NCBI GenBank assembly: GCA_025769875.1
Contig: JAGFNK010000032.1
Span: 124,001-188,000, forward strand
Reading direction: 5' to 3'
DNA length: 64,000 nt
Source: Russula earlei
Taxonomy: Eukaryota; Basidiomycota; Agaricomycetes; Russulales; Russulaceae
A model generated the notes under the pieces. The model saw nothing but the letters and a program-made list of their open reading frames with translations. It was not told the origin of the DNA and made no database searches. The stretch's first letter is position 1, and every line of letters starts with the position of its first letter. Both the position numbers and the translations under genes were made by a program. This document shows, piece after piece, positions 13,122-24,635 of this stretch.

Positions 13122-16100
13122 TCATGCAGCGACAGCTATCACAGCCGGGCCTCCGTTGGGAACCTTGCTAGGCGGGGGAACGAATTGCTGCAAAAAGGTC
13201 AAATTGCGCTTGTTTTCATATTGTGGAGGAACCTGGCTAGGGGTACTCACTCTTGCCTTGATGCCCCCGGCAGCGGGAAGCCGGGTATGGCCCATCAACC
13301 ACATGTCAATCTCAGCTGCAGCGCCACGCCCCTCGCTGTCAAGGCGTCAATACGATCAGTATCGAACTAAAACTGGTGTGTGTGGTGCCAGTCAGCCGTG
13401 CTCACCATATTCCCCAGACAATCAACGACTGGCCGCGACGACAATCGCCTGCGGCGAAGACCCCTTCCACATTAGTTGAGTATTGCTTGTTGGGCGTTTT
13501 GATGTTCGAACGTGCGTCCTGATTCACCCCGAGTGCCTTGATCGCCTCTGGTTGTGGTCCCAAGAAACCAAGAGCGAGGAACACGAGCTGAGCTGGATAA
13601 TACTTCTCTGTGCCAGGCATGTCTTCGGGCTTCCATCGCCCGCTGCTGTCCTTTGTCCACTCGACATGGACTGCATACAACACTGGCTAAGCGACACGTG
13701 TGGGCATCCAAGACGACTGCTTACCCGTCTTGAGGCCTTGCAGCTTCCCGTCTTCATCTTTAACGAACTCTTTAGTCGAAATAGAGTATTCACGGGGGTC
13801 TGCGGGCGGTTTGCTTTCAGCCTCGACGATCGAGCACGCATCAGGAGAAAAGGTGCATACCACTGCCAAAGTGCGCTGCGACCTCTGTATGCCCGTAATC
13901 TGTGCGGAAGATGCTACATGCCGTTTAGCTTCGCAGAGACTAAAGGTACGACGTCTAGACACACCGAGGCCATTGGGGCCAGGGGTTGTCACGGCCACGC
14001 GACGCGGGCGGTTGTGGGAGTAGCTCGAAGTTTGTCACCGACTTCGCCCCATGCCGCATGGCCGTGCCTATACAGTCATTGCCCGTGTCACCACCTCCGA
14101 TGACGATAACATCCTTTCCCTTTGCGCTGATATATTTCCCATCTTGGAGCTCAGAGTCCAGAAGTGAAGTGGTGTTCAGCTAATCATAACGAGATAATCT
14201 CGGTCAACGCCGCGACGCCGCGCAAAGCCCACGAGCAGAGCGGAGTATTGCTTTACCTGTAAATAGTCCATCGCAAAGTGAATACCATCTGCTTCACGGC
14301 CCTTGATGTTCAAATCTCGAGGCCAGGTCGCGCCCGTACATAAAACAACCGCGTCGTTGTCGGCGCGGATGTCATGTACATTTATGTCAGTGTCTACCCC
14401 AACGTGTGCATTCGGCACAAACACCTGCAAGTAGACGGAACTTTTAGAGTGACATAAAACATGCAGAGCACAGACCCTACCACGCCCTCTGCGGCCATCA
14501 AATCTAGGCGGCGTTGCACAATGGACTTGTCGAGCTTCATGCTAGGCGTGGGAAATGTTTTCAGCATCTAACCCCTTTGATAAGACTGTCACGTACTTTG
14601 GAATCCCGTACATGAGGAGTCCACCCATGCGATCGTTGCGATCGTAAACCGTGACCTTGTGCCCTGCTTTGTTCAATTGATCTGCACAAGCAAGCCCTGC
14701 TGGTCCCGAACCGATAATGGCAACCCTTTTTCCTGTGGTGAATGATGGCGGATTGGGAACCATCCATCCCATTTCAAAGCCCTGCGCAAATGAAATAAGG
14801 AAGGCGGATCACGCGAAGAACATTGATTAGTGACCTTGTCAATGATTGCACATTCGATGGACTTGATGCCGACAGGTTGTTCGTTGATTCCCAACACACA
14901 AGCACCCTCGCACGGCGCAGGACAGGCCCTACCCGTGAACTCAGGGAAGTTGTTGGTCAGCAACAGGCGGTTTAACGCATCCTGCCATTGTCCTTTGAAA
15001 ACGAGGTCGTTCCATTTTGGTATGATATTCGAGATCGGGCATCCCGTATCTGATTGGCAGAAGGGGATCCCGCAGTCCATGCAACGCGCCGATTGGTATT
15101 TCAATTCGCTTTCGGTTAGGCGACTTGAAATCTCTTTCCAGTCTTTCGTGCGTTTGCGGGGGGGTCGATACGCCTCTCCCAGGCGTGTGTACTTCATGAA
15201 TCCGCGCATCTTGTCCAACTTGTGCAAGCGTTGTTTCGTTGAGGCCTCATCGGCCATCGAATCTTCAACGTCGACGACCGATGGTTCATGGCGCTTGACG
15301 GGTGCAACCTGCGCAGCCTGTGGCTCCTTCGGAGTTAGAACCTCTTCGAGAATTTCGGGAACGAGATCGACTTGGATCGCAGTCCGTGAGGGCACGAGAT
15401 CGATGACGCTTTGACGCAGCCTATCTTCCTTGGCCTTTACTGCTTGCTCTTCTAATACTCGTTTGTAGTCGGAAGGCATCACTCGAACAAAAGAGGGTAA
15501 GAGATGGTGGAAGTCACGTAGAACACGATCGGCAAGTTCAGAACGTGTGTAATGACGATGGTCCTCGATGAGGCTACGAAGTTCAGCGATTTCGCGTGGT
15601 TCCGTCACCGTCCCAAGCTCCACCATTTCTTGGTTGACCTTCGACGCGAACGTGTGAGCAGTATCCAACACATACGCAATGCCGCCACTCATTCCCGCAG
15701 CGAAGTTACGTCCTGTGGCGCCAAGAACGACAACTCTCCCACCTGTCATGTACTCGCATCCGTGATCACCCGTACCCTCGACGACGGCGTTGGCTCCGGA
15801 ATTCCGAACAGCGAAGCGCTCTGCGGCAATACCACGGATGAATGCTTCGCCCGAGGTGGCACCGTAGAGGCATACATTGCCAACGATGACGTTCTCTTCC
15901 GCCTTGAACTGGGAATTGCGCGGAGGATAAACAATAAGTCGGCCGCCAGAGAGACCCTTCCCAACATAATCATTGGCATCGCCTTCGAGCTCGATTGTTA
16001 TGCCCGGGGCAAGGAACGCCCCACAGGATTGGCCCGCCGATCCTGTCATGTTGATATGAATGGTATCTTTTGGAAGTCCCTCTTCTCCGTACAGTTTGGA

Positions 16101-19100
16101 TACGCGATGTGAAAGAGTGGTTCCAAGGGCGCGATCGGTGTTGACCACATCGCACTCGATGCGAACGGGAAGTCCCTTCGTAAGGGCCGGTTCAGACTCG
16201 TCGACGAACTTATTGTCGAGGCGAGTATATAGCTTGTGGTCCTGCTGCCGAACGCGATAGGTCGCAGCACCTGGGCGGATCTTCCATGCAGGTTTCAAGA
16301 TCACCGACAGATCGAGATACTTCGTTTTTGGAGTGCGAAGGCTCTCGTCGACCTTGAGCATGTCAGATCGTCCAACCATTTCGTTGATGGTCCGGAAGCC
16401 AAGCTTCGCCATGTAACTGCGGAGCTCTTCGGCGAGGTAATAGAAAAAGTTGATAACGTGCTCTGGCTGACCAGCGAACTTCGAGCGTAGCTGTGGGTCC
16501 TGTGTAGCAATGCCAACTGGGCATGTATTGACTGAATTCCCAGAAGCGTTAGAACGGGGCATCACGAATGGAATAGGAGCATCACACTTACGATGACACT
16601 TCCTCATCATGATACATCCCATGGCGATCAACGGCGCAGTTGCGAATCCCCATTCTTCTGCTCCAAGAAGGCACGAGATCGCAATGTCACGACCAGTCCT
16701 TATCTGGCCATCAGTTTGCACGACCACGCGACCCCGAAGATCGTTCATAACGAGGGTTTGATGGGTTTCAGCCAATCCGAGTTCCCAAGGAAGGCCCGCG
16801 TTCTTGATGCCCGTCCAACGTGATGCACCAGTTCCTCCGTCGTGTCCTGAGATGAGGATATGGTCTGCCTTTGCCTTTGCAACACCACTTGCGACGATCC
16901 CCACTCCGACTTCGGAGACGAGCTTCACGGACACACGGCTGCGCGGGTTAGCACATTTCAGATCGTAAATGAGCTGCTTTAGGTCTTCGATGGAGTAGAT
17001 GTCATGGTGAGGTGGTGGAGAGATGAGACCGACACCTGCAGTGGAGTGACGCGTGCGGGCGATGGAAGTAGACACTTTGTGACCAGGGAGTTCACCACCC
17101 TCTCCAGGTTTCGCGCCTTGCGCCATTTTGATTTGCAGTTCATCTGCATCTGCAAGATAGTTCGAAGTTACGCCGAAGCGGCCAGATGCCACTTGTTTAA
17201 TAGCAGAACGCATAGTATCTCCGTTACTTAATTTCTGTGATCGCTCGGCGTCCTCGCCGCCCTCGCCGGTATTCGACTTGCCACGAAGTCGATTCATGGC
17301 AATTGCGAGAGTTGAGTGCGCCTCCATCGAAATCGAGCCATACGACATGGCCCCTGTGACGAAACGTCGGACAATTTCGTTCCAAGGTTCCACCTGGTCT
17401 ACGGGAATCGCCGTCGCGTCTTCATAGCGAAACTCGAGCAAGCCTCGAAGATGGATCCTCTTTGCCTGATTATCTGAGTTCTGCGCATACGCCGCGTACG
17501 CCTTTTGGTTCTTCTCGTGGACGGCATCCTGGAGATTGGCGATGCCTTCTGGATCGTTGATGTGCGGCTCACCACCGTCGCGCCAGTGATACTCGCCGGA
17601 CTCTGGCATCCCGGCAGGGATCAAGGTCTCGCGAGACGGCCAGCCACGTTCGTGAAGTTCGAACGCATCCATGGCAAGGAGATCAAAATCTGCTCCCTGA
17701 ACGCGACTGGCAGTGCCGACGAAGCACCGGTTGATAACGTCCTCGTGTAACCCGAGTGCCTCGAAAATCTGGGCTCCCTTGTACGATTGGAGCGTGGAGA
17801 TGCCCATCTTGGACATCACCTTGAGGATACCGTTGTCCAGAGACGACCGGTACTTTTTCATGAGCTCAGGCAGCGTCATGTCGTTCTTCACACTATCCGT
17901 TAGAGAGAGATTAGAAAACCGCTGAATCGAACGCTGATGGTAAGAATTCTCCCTTACAGTTCTTCGCGGGCAACCTTGTGTATGACTTCGATCATGAGCC
18001 ATGGACAAATCGCATCCGCGCCGTATCCGACGAGGACGCAGACGTGATGAACCTCCCTAGCCTCCGCTGTCTCCACCATAAGAGCAACCTTGGCTCGCTT
18101 CTTCTGGAGAACGAGGTGGTGATGTACTCCACCACAGGCAACGAGGGTGGAAAGAGGGACACGGGTACTGCAGGTCGCTCGATCCGAAAGGATGATGACC
18201 TTTATTCCATCCTCGATGGCCTGTGTCGCCTCGTAACACACCCGGTCCAGCGCTTTCTTGTAACCTGGAATGCCCTCTTCTTTCGGGAAAGTAACATCGA
18301 TAGTACGGGACGGCCACGAGGCGTATGCGATCTTGAGATTCTTCATAGCGTTCATCTCTTGGATCGTAAGTATGGGAGAGGGTAGAACAATGCGATGACA
18401 CTGATCTGGCCTCATTTCAAGAAGATTTCCCTCGGGTCCGACGTAAGTCTCCAGAGACATGACGATACTCTCTCGGATGGGGTCGATGGGAGGATTGGTG
18501 ACTTGCGCAAAGAGCTGACGGAAGTAGTCAAAAATGACACGAGGCTGAGTGGCCAAGGCCGCGAGAGGTATATCGTTTCCCATAGAGCCAAGCGCTTCCT
18601 TTCCGGAGGTGATCATAGGGAGCATAAGGAGGTTGAGTTGTTCCACGGTGAAGCCAAAAGCTACAAGCCGTGCATCGGTCCTCAGCGGTGACTCATCGAC
18701 GCTCACATCAATCGGCTGGAGGCGCGTGATACGCTTGAGAATGGTCGGAACCCGAAGCACATTATGCTCAACCCACGAAGCGAAGTCATGCCTCTTTGCA
18801 GTAGTCCTCTTCAGCTCTTTGTCATCAACGATGCGCCCCTCAACCGTGTCGACCAAAAGCATCCTCCCCGGTTTCAAGCGACCCTTCGAAACGACCTTTT
18901 CTGGGGCAACGCTCAAGGCCCCAACTTCGGAAGCACAGATTATAATGTCATCGCTTGTGATGACGGACCGACACGGGCGCAGGCCATTACGATCCAGGTT
19001 GGCACCACAATAGCGACCATCCGAGAAGGCAAAGAGTGCTGGACCATCCCACGGCTCTTGGAGGCAAGCTGCCCAATTGTAAAACGCACGCTTCCCCGAC

Positions 19101-20351
19101 TCCATATGGTCGTTACCGTGCCAGGCTTCAGGGACGAGCATCATCACGGCCTCCGGAAGGGTGAGAACGCCATTGACTACGAGCAGCTCAAGAACGTTGT
19201 CAAAAGCAGCCGAGTCTGAACCATTCTCTTCGATGATAGGATACAGGAGGTCAAGTTGATCTCCGAATAGCGTGGAGTGCAGAACCCCCTCGCGCGCGCG
19301 CATCCAATTCTTATTCCCACGGACAGTATTGATCTCGCCTGTTAAACAAACGGGTCAACGGAGGAGTTTCTGAAAACCGAGGGAAAAGGTTACCCACCGT
19401 TGTGGGCCGCAAATCTCATGGGTTGGGCACGATCCCAGCTGGGAAATGTGTTGGTCGAGAATCGGGAATGTACCAGGGTGAAGTGTGACTGGTAGAGAAA
19501 GTGACTGAGGTCATGATAGTAATCGTACACTTGACGAGGGGACAACTGCCCCTTATATACGATGTTCTTGGACGACAGGGAGCAGATGTAAAAACCATTT
19601 GTGAGCGAACTTTACAAGTCACGATATGTTGAGCCAGGGAGTTGGACAGAGATAAGAAATCCACAAACATGCTATGCGTCGCGTGCTTCCGGAGGACGTA
19701 GAGCTGCCTCTCGAAGTGCTTTTCCTCAAAATGCCCACGTTGACTGGCATTGCTGTCTCCGTAGTGAGAGCGGAGAACGACAAAGGGCTGAAGGATGACG
19801 GGTTCGGTGCTGCTGGCGGCTGGTCCAAGGATGGTGCCATCAGTAGGCACCTCGCGCCAGCCAAGGACTCTGAGGCCGAGGTCCGTGGCGATGTCGGTGA
19901 AAATGGACTGATGCTCCTGGAGCAATGCTGAATCGTTGGGTTTGAAGAAAATGTTGCCGACAGCGTACTCGCCGGGCTCTGGCAAGGCGGAGCCAAGGTC
20001 TCTCGCTACCTCATGCTCAAAGAACCCATGAGGGATACCGGTCATCACCCCGGCACCGTCACCGTCGCGGCTGTCGGCACCCGTGGCGCCCCGATGGGTC
20101 ATGTTGCAAAGCAATTGTTTGGCATCTGAAACAATCTTGTGGCTTTGTTCACCTTTGATATGGCAAATGAAACCGACACCACAAGAATCCTTTTCGAGCT
20201 CATTCATATAAAGGCCCTGGCTGGCTGGCATGGCGCCAGCCCAGGAGGAGGGATCGCGTTGTACTGCATGAAAGCCGTCGATAGAAGACTGGGATGCGAA
20301 TTCCTCGACAAGGGGGATAGAAGGATCAGGAAGGGAAGGAATCCGGGACAT
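13122..20351 (-). CDS. GLT1: NADH-dependent glutamate synthase (GOGAT)
   Basis: Makes two glutamates from glutamine and 2-oxoglutarate, with FMN, FAD and Fe-S centres, in ammonia assimilation. The start chosen is [18 protein letters not shown]. After a short propeptide comes the class II glutaminase nucleophile in [19 protein letters not shown]. Then follow the central and FMN-binding domains ([45 protein letters not shown]), the 3Fe-4S region MRKCH...[12 protein letters not shown] and the beta-helix domain ([20 protein letters not shown]). The C-terminal part has CMDCGIPFC, a second Cys cluster in [15 protein letters not shown], and the dinucleotide fold [17 protein letters not shown]. It ends [15 protein letters not shown]. 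One exon of over 3.1 kb carries the core. Fusion of alpha-like and beta-like parts is normal for fungi. Confidence 0.96.
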
Positions 20352-20639
20352 AGAAGAGCTGTAACCCTCACGACGACTGGCAGCGAAAGGGGGATTCCTC
20401 ACTATCAGAAAAATATCTTTTATGGGCCCATCGGTCGCCCGTTATCGTGCTCCGCTACTGCCGAATCAGTCGGCCGAAACGGCCCCTGAACATGATCTCT
20501 CAGCCTTATCATGATTCCACATACGATCTAGTCCCACTCCCGCGCCTCAGCCAACCAACTATCCTACTAACGCCACGGACAGCTACGTATGACAGTACTT
20601 ACGTTGCCATTCTCCACCTCTCCACTTGCACTTGTACCT

Positions 20640-22167
20640 TTAACCAGCTCCGTCGTGCAACGCACAACAGACAGCAGCTAACGGATTCAGGCTCGATAAC
20701 CATCCTCAGAGGACCAACCCAACAGACCTTTATGATGCCCGTTGTATTGCCTGACAGTTTCTCCTGAACTCATCTCCCACAGTCTCGCAGTATGGTCAGA
20801 AGATGCTAGTGGCGCATCAGAAGGTAATGCATTTGATCAACCTCAGGTACCACACTCACCAGTCACAAGGTATGCCGAATCGGCGCTAAATGCGCAGTCC
20901 CACACCCAACGCTGGTGTCCTTGCAGAGCCTTCTCGAGCTTGAACTCGTAGTTGGAAGAGATCGACCAGGTCTTCACGGTAGTGTCCGCCGAGCAAGTGG
21001 CGAGATATCTGCCATTCTCTGAGATGGAAGGCCGCGAACAACAAAGGGACGTCCCATACTTGACATCAGGGCTGAGAAGACAGCGCGTAAGATACTTATT
21101 GTGCGCCTGGAATTTCGTGACGGCCTGGAAGCGTGGTAAACCCATGCCCTCTTCGTTAATTTTCCACACATAGCATTTTCCCTGCAAAGTCGATCAATCA
21201 CACGGCACTGGGTAACGCCAATCTCGCGTGACTATCACCTTGTTGTTGCCCGCAACGAGACATGACCCATCTGACGCTAGTGAGACAGATCGTATCGGGA
21301 CGTCACCAGCAGGTGTCTGAACGCTTTCAAATAAGGCGATGAGATACACGGGGGGGCGGGCGAGCGACCATACTAGTTCATGCGTGCAGATGTTCTCGGA
21401 TAAATCCCACTGCTTGATTCGGCCTGCTTGGTCGCACGATATGAGCTCCCCTTGATTTGGGTGGACACAAACATCGTTGACTGCGTAAATGGGCAGCTTG
21501 AGTCACGATCACAGCAATGAGTCAAGGACGTAAGAGCGACCTGGTGCCTCGTTGTTATAATTGCGATGCAAGTGGGTGTTTCTGCGAAAGGATTTTATCG
21601 TAACGCACGGCTGGGGCGTATTCGATAGGCTCACCGGAGATCCCATATCTTTATAGTACCATCTTCACTTCCCGTCACCAACCACTTTCCTTGACTATGA
21701 AAAGAGACCGAGGTGACATTAGAGGTATGGCCCTCGAAGGTGATGACCTATGTTCTTCACTTGAGAAGAGAGGGCGAGTGAAAACAATCGAATATCCAAT
21801 TACGGGGGTGGACGAGGAACTAGCAATCTCGTATATGTTTACTTTTTTATGAATTGCGGCAGCCAACAAACGTTTGCTGTGAGTATTAGGGTATCTGATC
21901 AGGGGGACCGGATGGAGACCGGGATACACGCGGACGCACTCTGGAGAGATTGCGAGACGATTCACTTGCTGTGTGAACGTTGAGGGCGAAAGAGGGTCAG
22001 GATAGGAGAGAATGCCTCACACCCGACTCGCCAGACCGAGAGATCGTTCGAGAGCATATGCCACTCCAGGCTTCCCAGAACCGGATCTCATGGTCGTAAG
22101 AACCGCTCACGAGTATGACTGACATGTCATGCCGCGCAGGAGCGGGGGCTACGGGTTGGTTAGGCAT
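20640..22167 (-). CDS. LST8: WD40 protein of TOR complexes (mLST8/GbetaL)
   Basis: A seven-bladed WD40 propeller that stabilises the TOR kinase domain in TORC1 and TORC2. Spliced exons give [15 protein letters not shown], then [112 protein letters not shown] and [19 protein letters not shown]. It ends [15 protein letters not shown] with TAA at 20640-20642. Blade order and the short C-terminus match fungal Lst8 (Pop3/Wat1 in fission yeast). There are at least six short introns, with splices supported by donors such as GTGCGT (after ISP) and GTGAGG (after GESG). Confidence 0.93.
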
Positions 22168-22526
22168 GTGTTGGATACGTTAAACCCTTGGCAAATAGGG
22201 GGCGCCAAGTTGCGGTTCGTCGCTGGCCTGATGCCACGTTGGATGTATATTTTAGAACAGGCTTTGCCTCGCGCGTTATTGCCCGTTCGATCAAGGCCTT
22301 TGGAGGGAGGTTGCAGGTCGCTCGTTCGAGGGGCGAGACGCGACGAAGGGGGGGGAAAGGTTGATTGATTGACAGCCGCCGAATATGGGATGACCCTGAC
22401 CGTAGCTGAGAGGGCTCGGGGTATCCGCATGTACGACGACTCCTTTATTTTTTCCCTCGCCTCGGCTTTTGCTCTCGCCGCACGCACTTTGTTGACCGTA
22501 CGATGGACGTCTTCTACCATTTGCGA
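22168..22526. other. upstream flank of LST8, no clear gene
   Basis: A + strand CT-poor stretch includes the LST8 5' flank. On the minus strand, in the same frame as the ORF at 22527-22911 but beyond its stop, lies an open segment (MVEDVHRTVNKVRAARAKAE) that looks like a natural basic helix. It may be the continuation of that ORF past a disabling TGA. Confidence 0.35.
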
Positions 22527-22911
22527 TCATCTTCTGCCTTTCATGCGCGACCGCGCTATGAGAATGTCACCCACGCTCCGACCATGCTCTTGGCTCAAAA
22601 AGTCCCGCAAGGAGTCACATACGTCCCGTGAAAGTATGCTGTGCTTCCACTCGTGCCCAATCACACATTTCGATTCGACCGAAGCCTCGCCCCGTAGGTC
22701 CCCGGCCGAACCTGCCTCGTATGTTTGCGCTTGATTTTGGTCGGCTCGCGCGTTCAGATTACGTGTAATGTGTGGTGCCTGCTTCTTTTTTCTTCCGAGA
22801 AAAGTTCCCACTAGGGACCCGTTCTTGCCACGCATCGGGCCATGAAGCACGCCCCTGGCTCTCGGTCCACGCTTCCAAGGCCTCGAACGTTGGTGTAACC
22901 ATATCCGACAT
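22527..22911 (-). pseudogene. unidentified ORF, apparently broken
   Basis: From ATG at 22911 the frame reads MSDMVTPTFEALEAWTES and ERVPSGNFSRKKK, then stops. One nucleotide out of register, at the T6 run (22786-22791, A6 on the coding strand), it continues as KKKQAPHITRNLNARADQNQ, EWKHSILSRDVCDSLRDF and SVGDILIARSRMKGRR to TGA. After that stop the same frame carries MVEDVHRTVNKVRAARAKAE. The pieces look like one small basic protein with a frameshift and an in-frame stop. An in-frame upstream ATG exists at 22998. No domain is recognised, and the stretch may also be non-coding. Confidence 0.3.
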
Positions 22912-23175
22912 TTTGCCCTCCTGGAATTCATAACGTTTTCTAATGATCACAGTTTGCAATAAGCGGCCGTCGATGTTCTCCTTGACACAACCCCTCATCT
23001 AATATGTGATGGAATTATCCCAGCAGACTTTTGATCAAACGCAAGGTCCTTTAATCCACGCGTCCTTCTGAACGAACTTGACTCATCATCCGAAAGCAGA
23101 GGCGCGCTTCGTTGTGTGGGAGCACTTTACGATCACTCCTCGCGCAGTACTCTTCTTGCTACTCCTCCGTTCCTT

Positions 23176-23184
23176 TATAAAAAG
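23176..23184 (+). promoter_or_regulatory. TATA box of the small gene at 23260
   Basis: TATAAAAAG lies 76 nt before the ATG at 23260, with a CT-rich initiator-like stretch in between. A TGACTCA motif is further upstream at 23079-23085. The arrangement resembles a compact regulated fungal promoter. Confidence 0.5.
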
Positions 23185-23259
23185 AGGTTCGAAGTTGGCC
23201 CAATCTCTAGGCTTGGAGCCAACCTCCTCACACCACACTCACTTCCCTCTGTTTCGGCT

Positions 23260-23654
23260 ATGAACCCGTCGCTTCAGGCGAGTTTTTTTTTTTTTTTCCC
23301 TCCTTGACGCGTTGCATGGCTCTAACATGGGCGATGTAGATTGGCAGCCGAGTCAGGTGGTGGGATACTCGGGGGCAGCTCAAGCATGGGCTAGTGAGAA
23401 GAATCAATGTTTTGAACGACGTGCGTTGTCGGACCAGATTGACGTCTGCCAGTTTCTCATTAGGATTTTGCTTTTTCAAATAGGGTTCGCAAGTCGTCGT
23501 CGTTCAAGTAGACGATGGACAGCCATCAACAGTGACGCTACCGTACGTATACAACATATCTGTATCCCTGACTACGTATGAGCTTAAGTTTACGACCCCA
23601 GGATCGATCACGTACAGCTGGCGGGATAGCAATAACGATGCCCATCGACCATGA
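23260..23654 (+). CDS. small protein with SH3/Tudor-like core (putative, multi-exon)
   Basis: Three coding pieces join in frame: 23260-23277 (MNPSLQ), 23340-23420 (IGSRVRWWDTRGQLKHG then LVRRINVLND) and 23484 onward (GSQVVVVQVDDGQPSTVTLP). Introns are 23278-23339 (GC donor GCGAGT, then a 15-nt T-run) and 23421-23483 (GTGCGT...TAG). The product, 53 residues to TVTLP, has the alternating strand pattern and aromatic WW of a small beta-barrel. Similar short proteins with a V-W-D-x-R-G-x-x-x-x-G core are, to my knowledge, common hypothetical proteins in mushrooms; function is unknown. The 3' end is uncertain: direct read-through stops at 23652-23654, or a GTACGT intron at 23543 leads to another frame. 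Confidence 0.5.
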
Positions 23655-24635
23655 AGCGAAGACAGCGTGGCGACTACCCTTACTTGTTGTATCTAATAGC
23701 TGGAATAGATTAGAATTTAGAATGTATCGTACTCGTATCGTGCACAGACTCTCGTACTCACGTAGATCGCACCCAATAATTTATGTCATGTTTTGATAGA
23801 CTCACTCATAACACGAGAGGATTTCTGCGAAAGTTCTCTGCGCTCTCGGTGGCGTCGAGAATGACGTCAACGAGATGGGCACACCCTAAACGGCCTGTAA
23901 AAAGTAACACAAATTCCCATGGTTCGCCAAGTTGCCAAGGGCAAGTCTAGAATTTCGCTCGACAAAGACGTGGCAGGATTGGGGTCACAGCGTCGGTCGG
24001 TCTCGCCCATGCTCCCCCCCATACGACGAATGACGCGGGTACAGCGAAATGCTCATTGATGTAGACGTGATGGTTCTCCTTTAGCATCTTTGGAATTTGA
24101 AACTGGGCCACGCCATGCCTGCACAACACCGCAGTTGAGCTCGGGAGAAAGTTCATTTGTTAGGATATATCGCCAAGAGGATAAAGGGTCCCCCTGGCAG
24201 CGCGTGAAAAGGATGGGAGGAACGCACTGTGGCATTGTACGATGAAAACAACAATTGTCATGACAAACGGTGGCCATGATCTCTGGTAGAGGGGCATGAC
24301 GGAGCATCCAGGAACACGTAACGATTGACGTTGGGGGGGGCATGCGGTGTGGTAGTGGTGCGCGTGTTAATCCTAGTGCCCGTACGGCATCACTGCGGCT
24401 TGCGACTTGCAGGAAAAGAAAAGGTTCCGAGGGGAACGAGGTGAGGAGGAGGAAGGGAAGGGTTTGAATCGGGTCTATCGGATCTCGATTGGCAAATCGC
24501 TTCGAATTCCGATCCAGTCCGTCCCCAACTCGTCTCGTCTGATTGGAAGTTTGAATGGAAGTGGCACTTCCTGTTTTGTTGAAACCATTTCGATTTTGGC
24601 GCGTCGGCTGCCACTGCCTCGCACTCGCAGGCACG
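23655..24635. other. intergenic, no supported gene
   Basis: About 980 nt between the small gene and the DUF1776 gene. A minus-strand ORF at 24053-24646 (197 codons) and a shorter one at 23947-24156 have no recognisable motif, and the larger overlaps the promoter and 5' end of the + strand gene. I see no convincing splice chain, RNA gene or repeat here. Confidence 0.4.

Noticed and set aside
14830..15414. 194-codon + strand ORF, and others like it, inside GLT1
   Set aside because: Antisense shadow of a long, strongly conserved exon of glutamate synthase; no independent domain.
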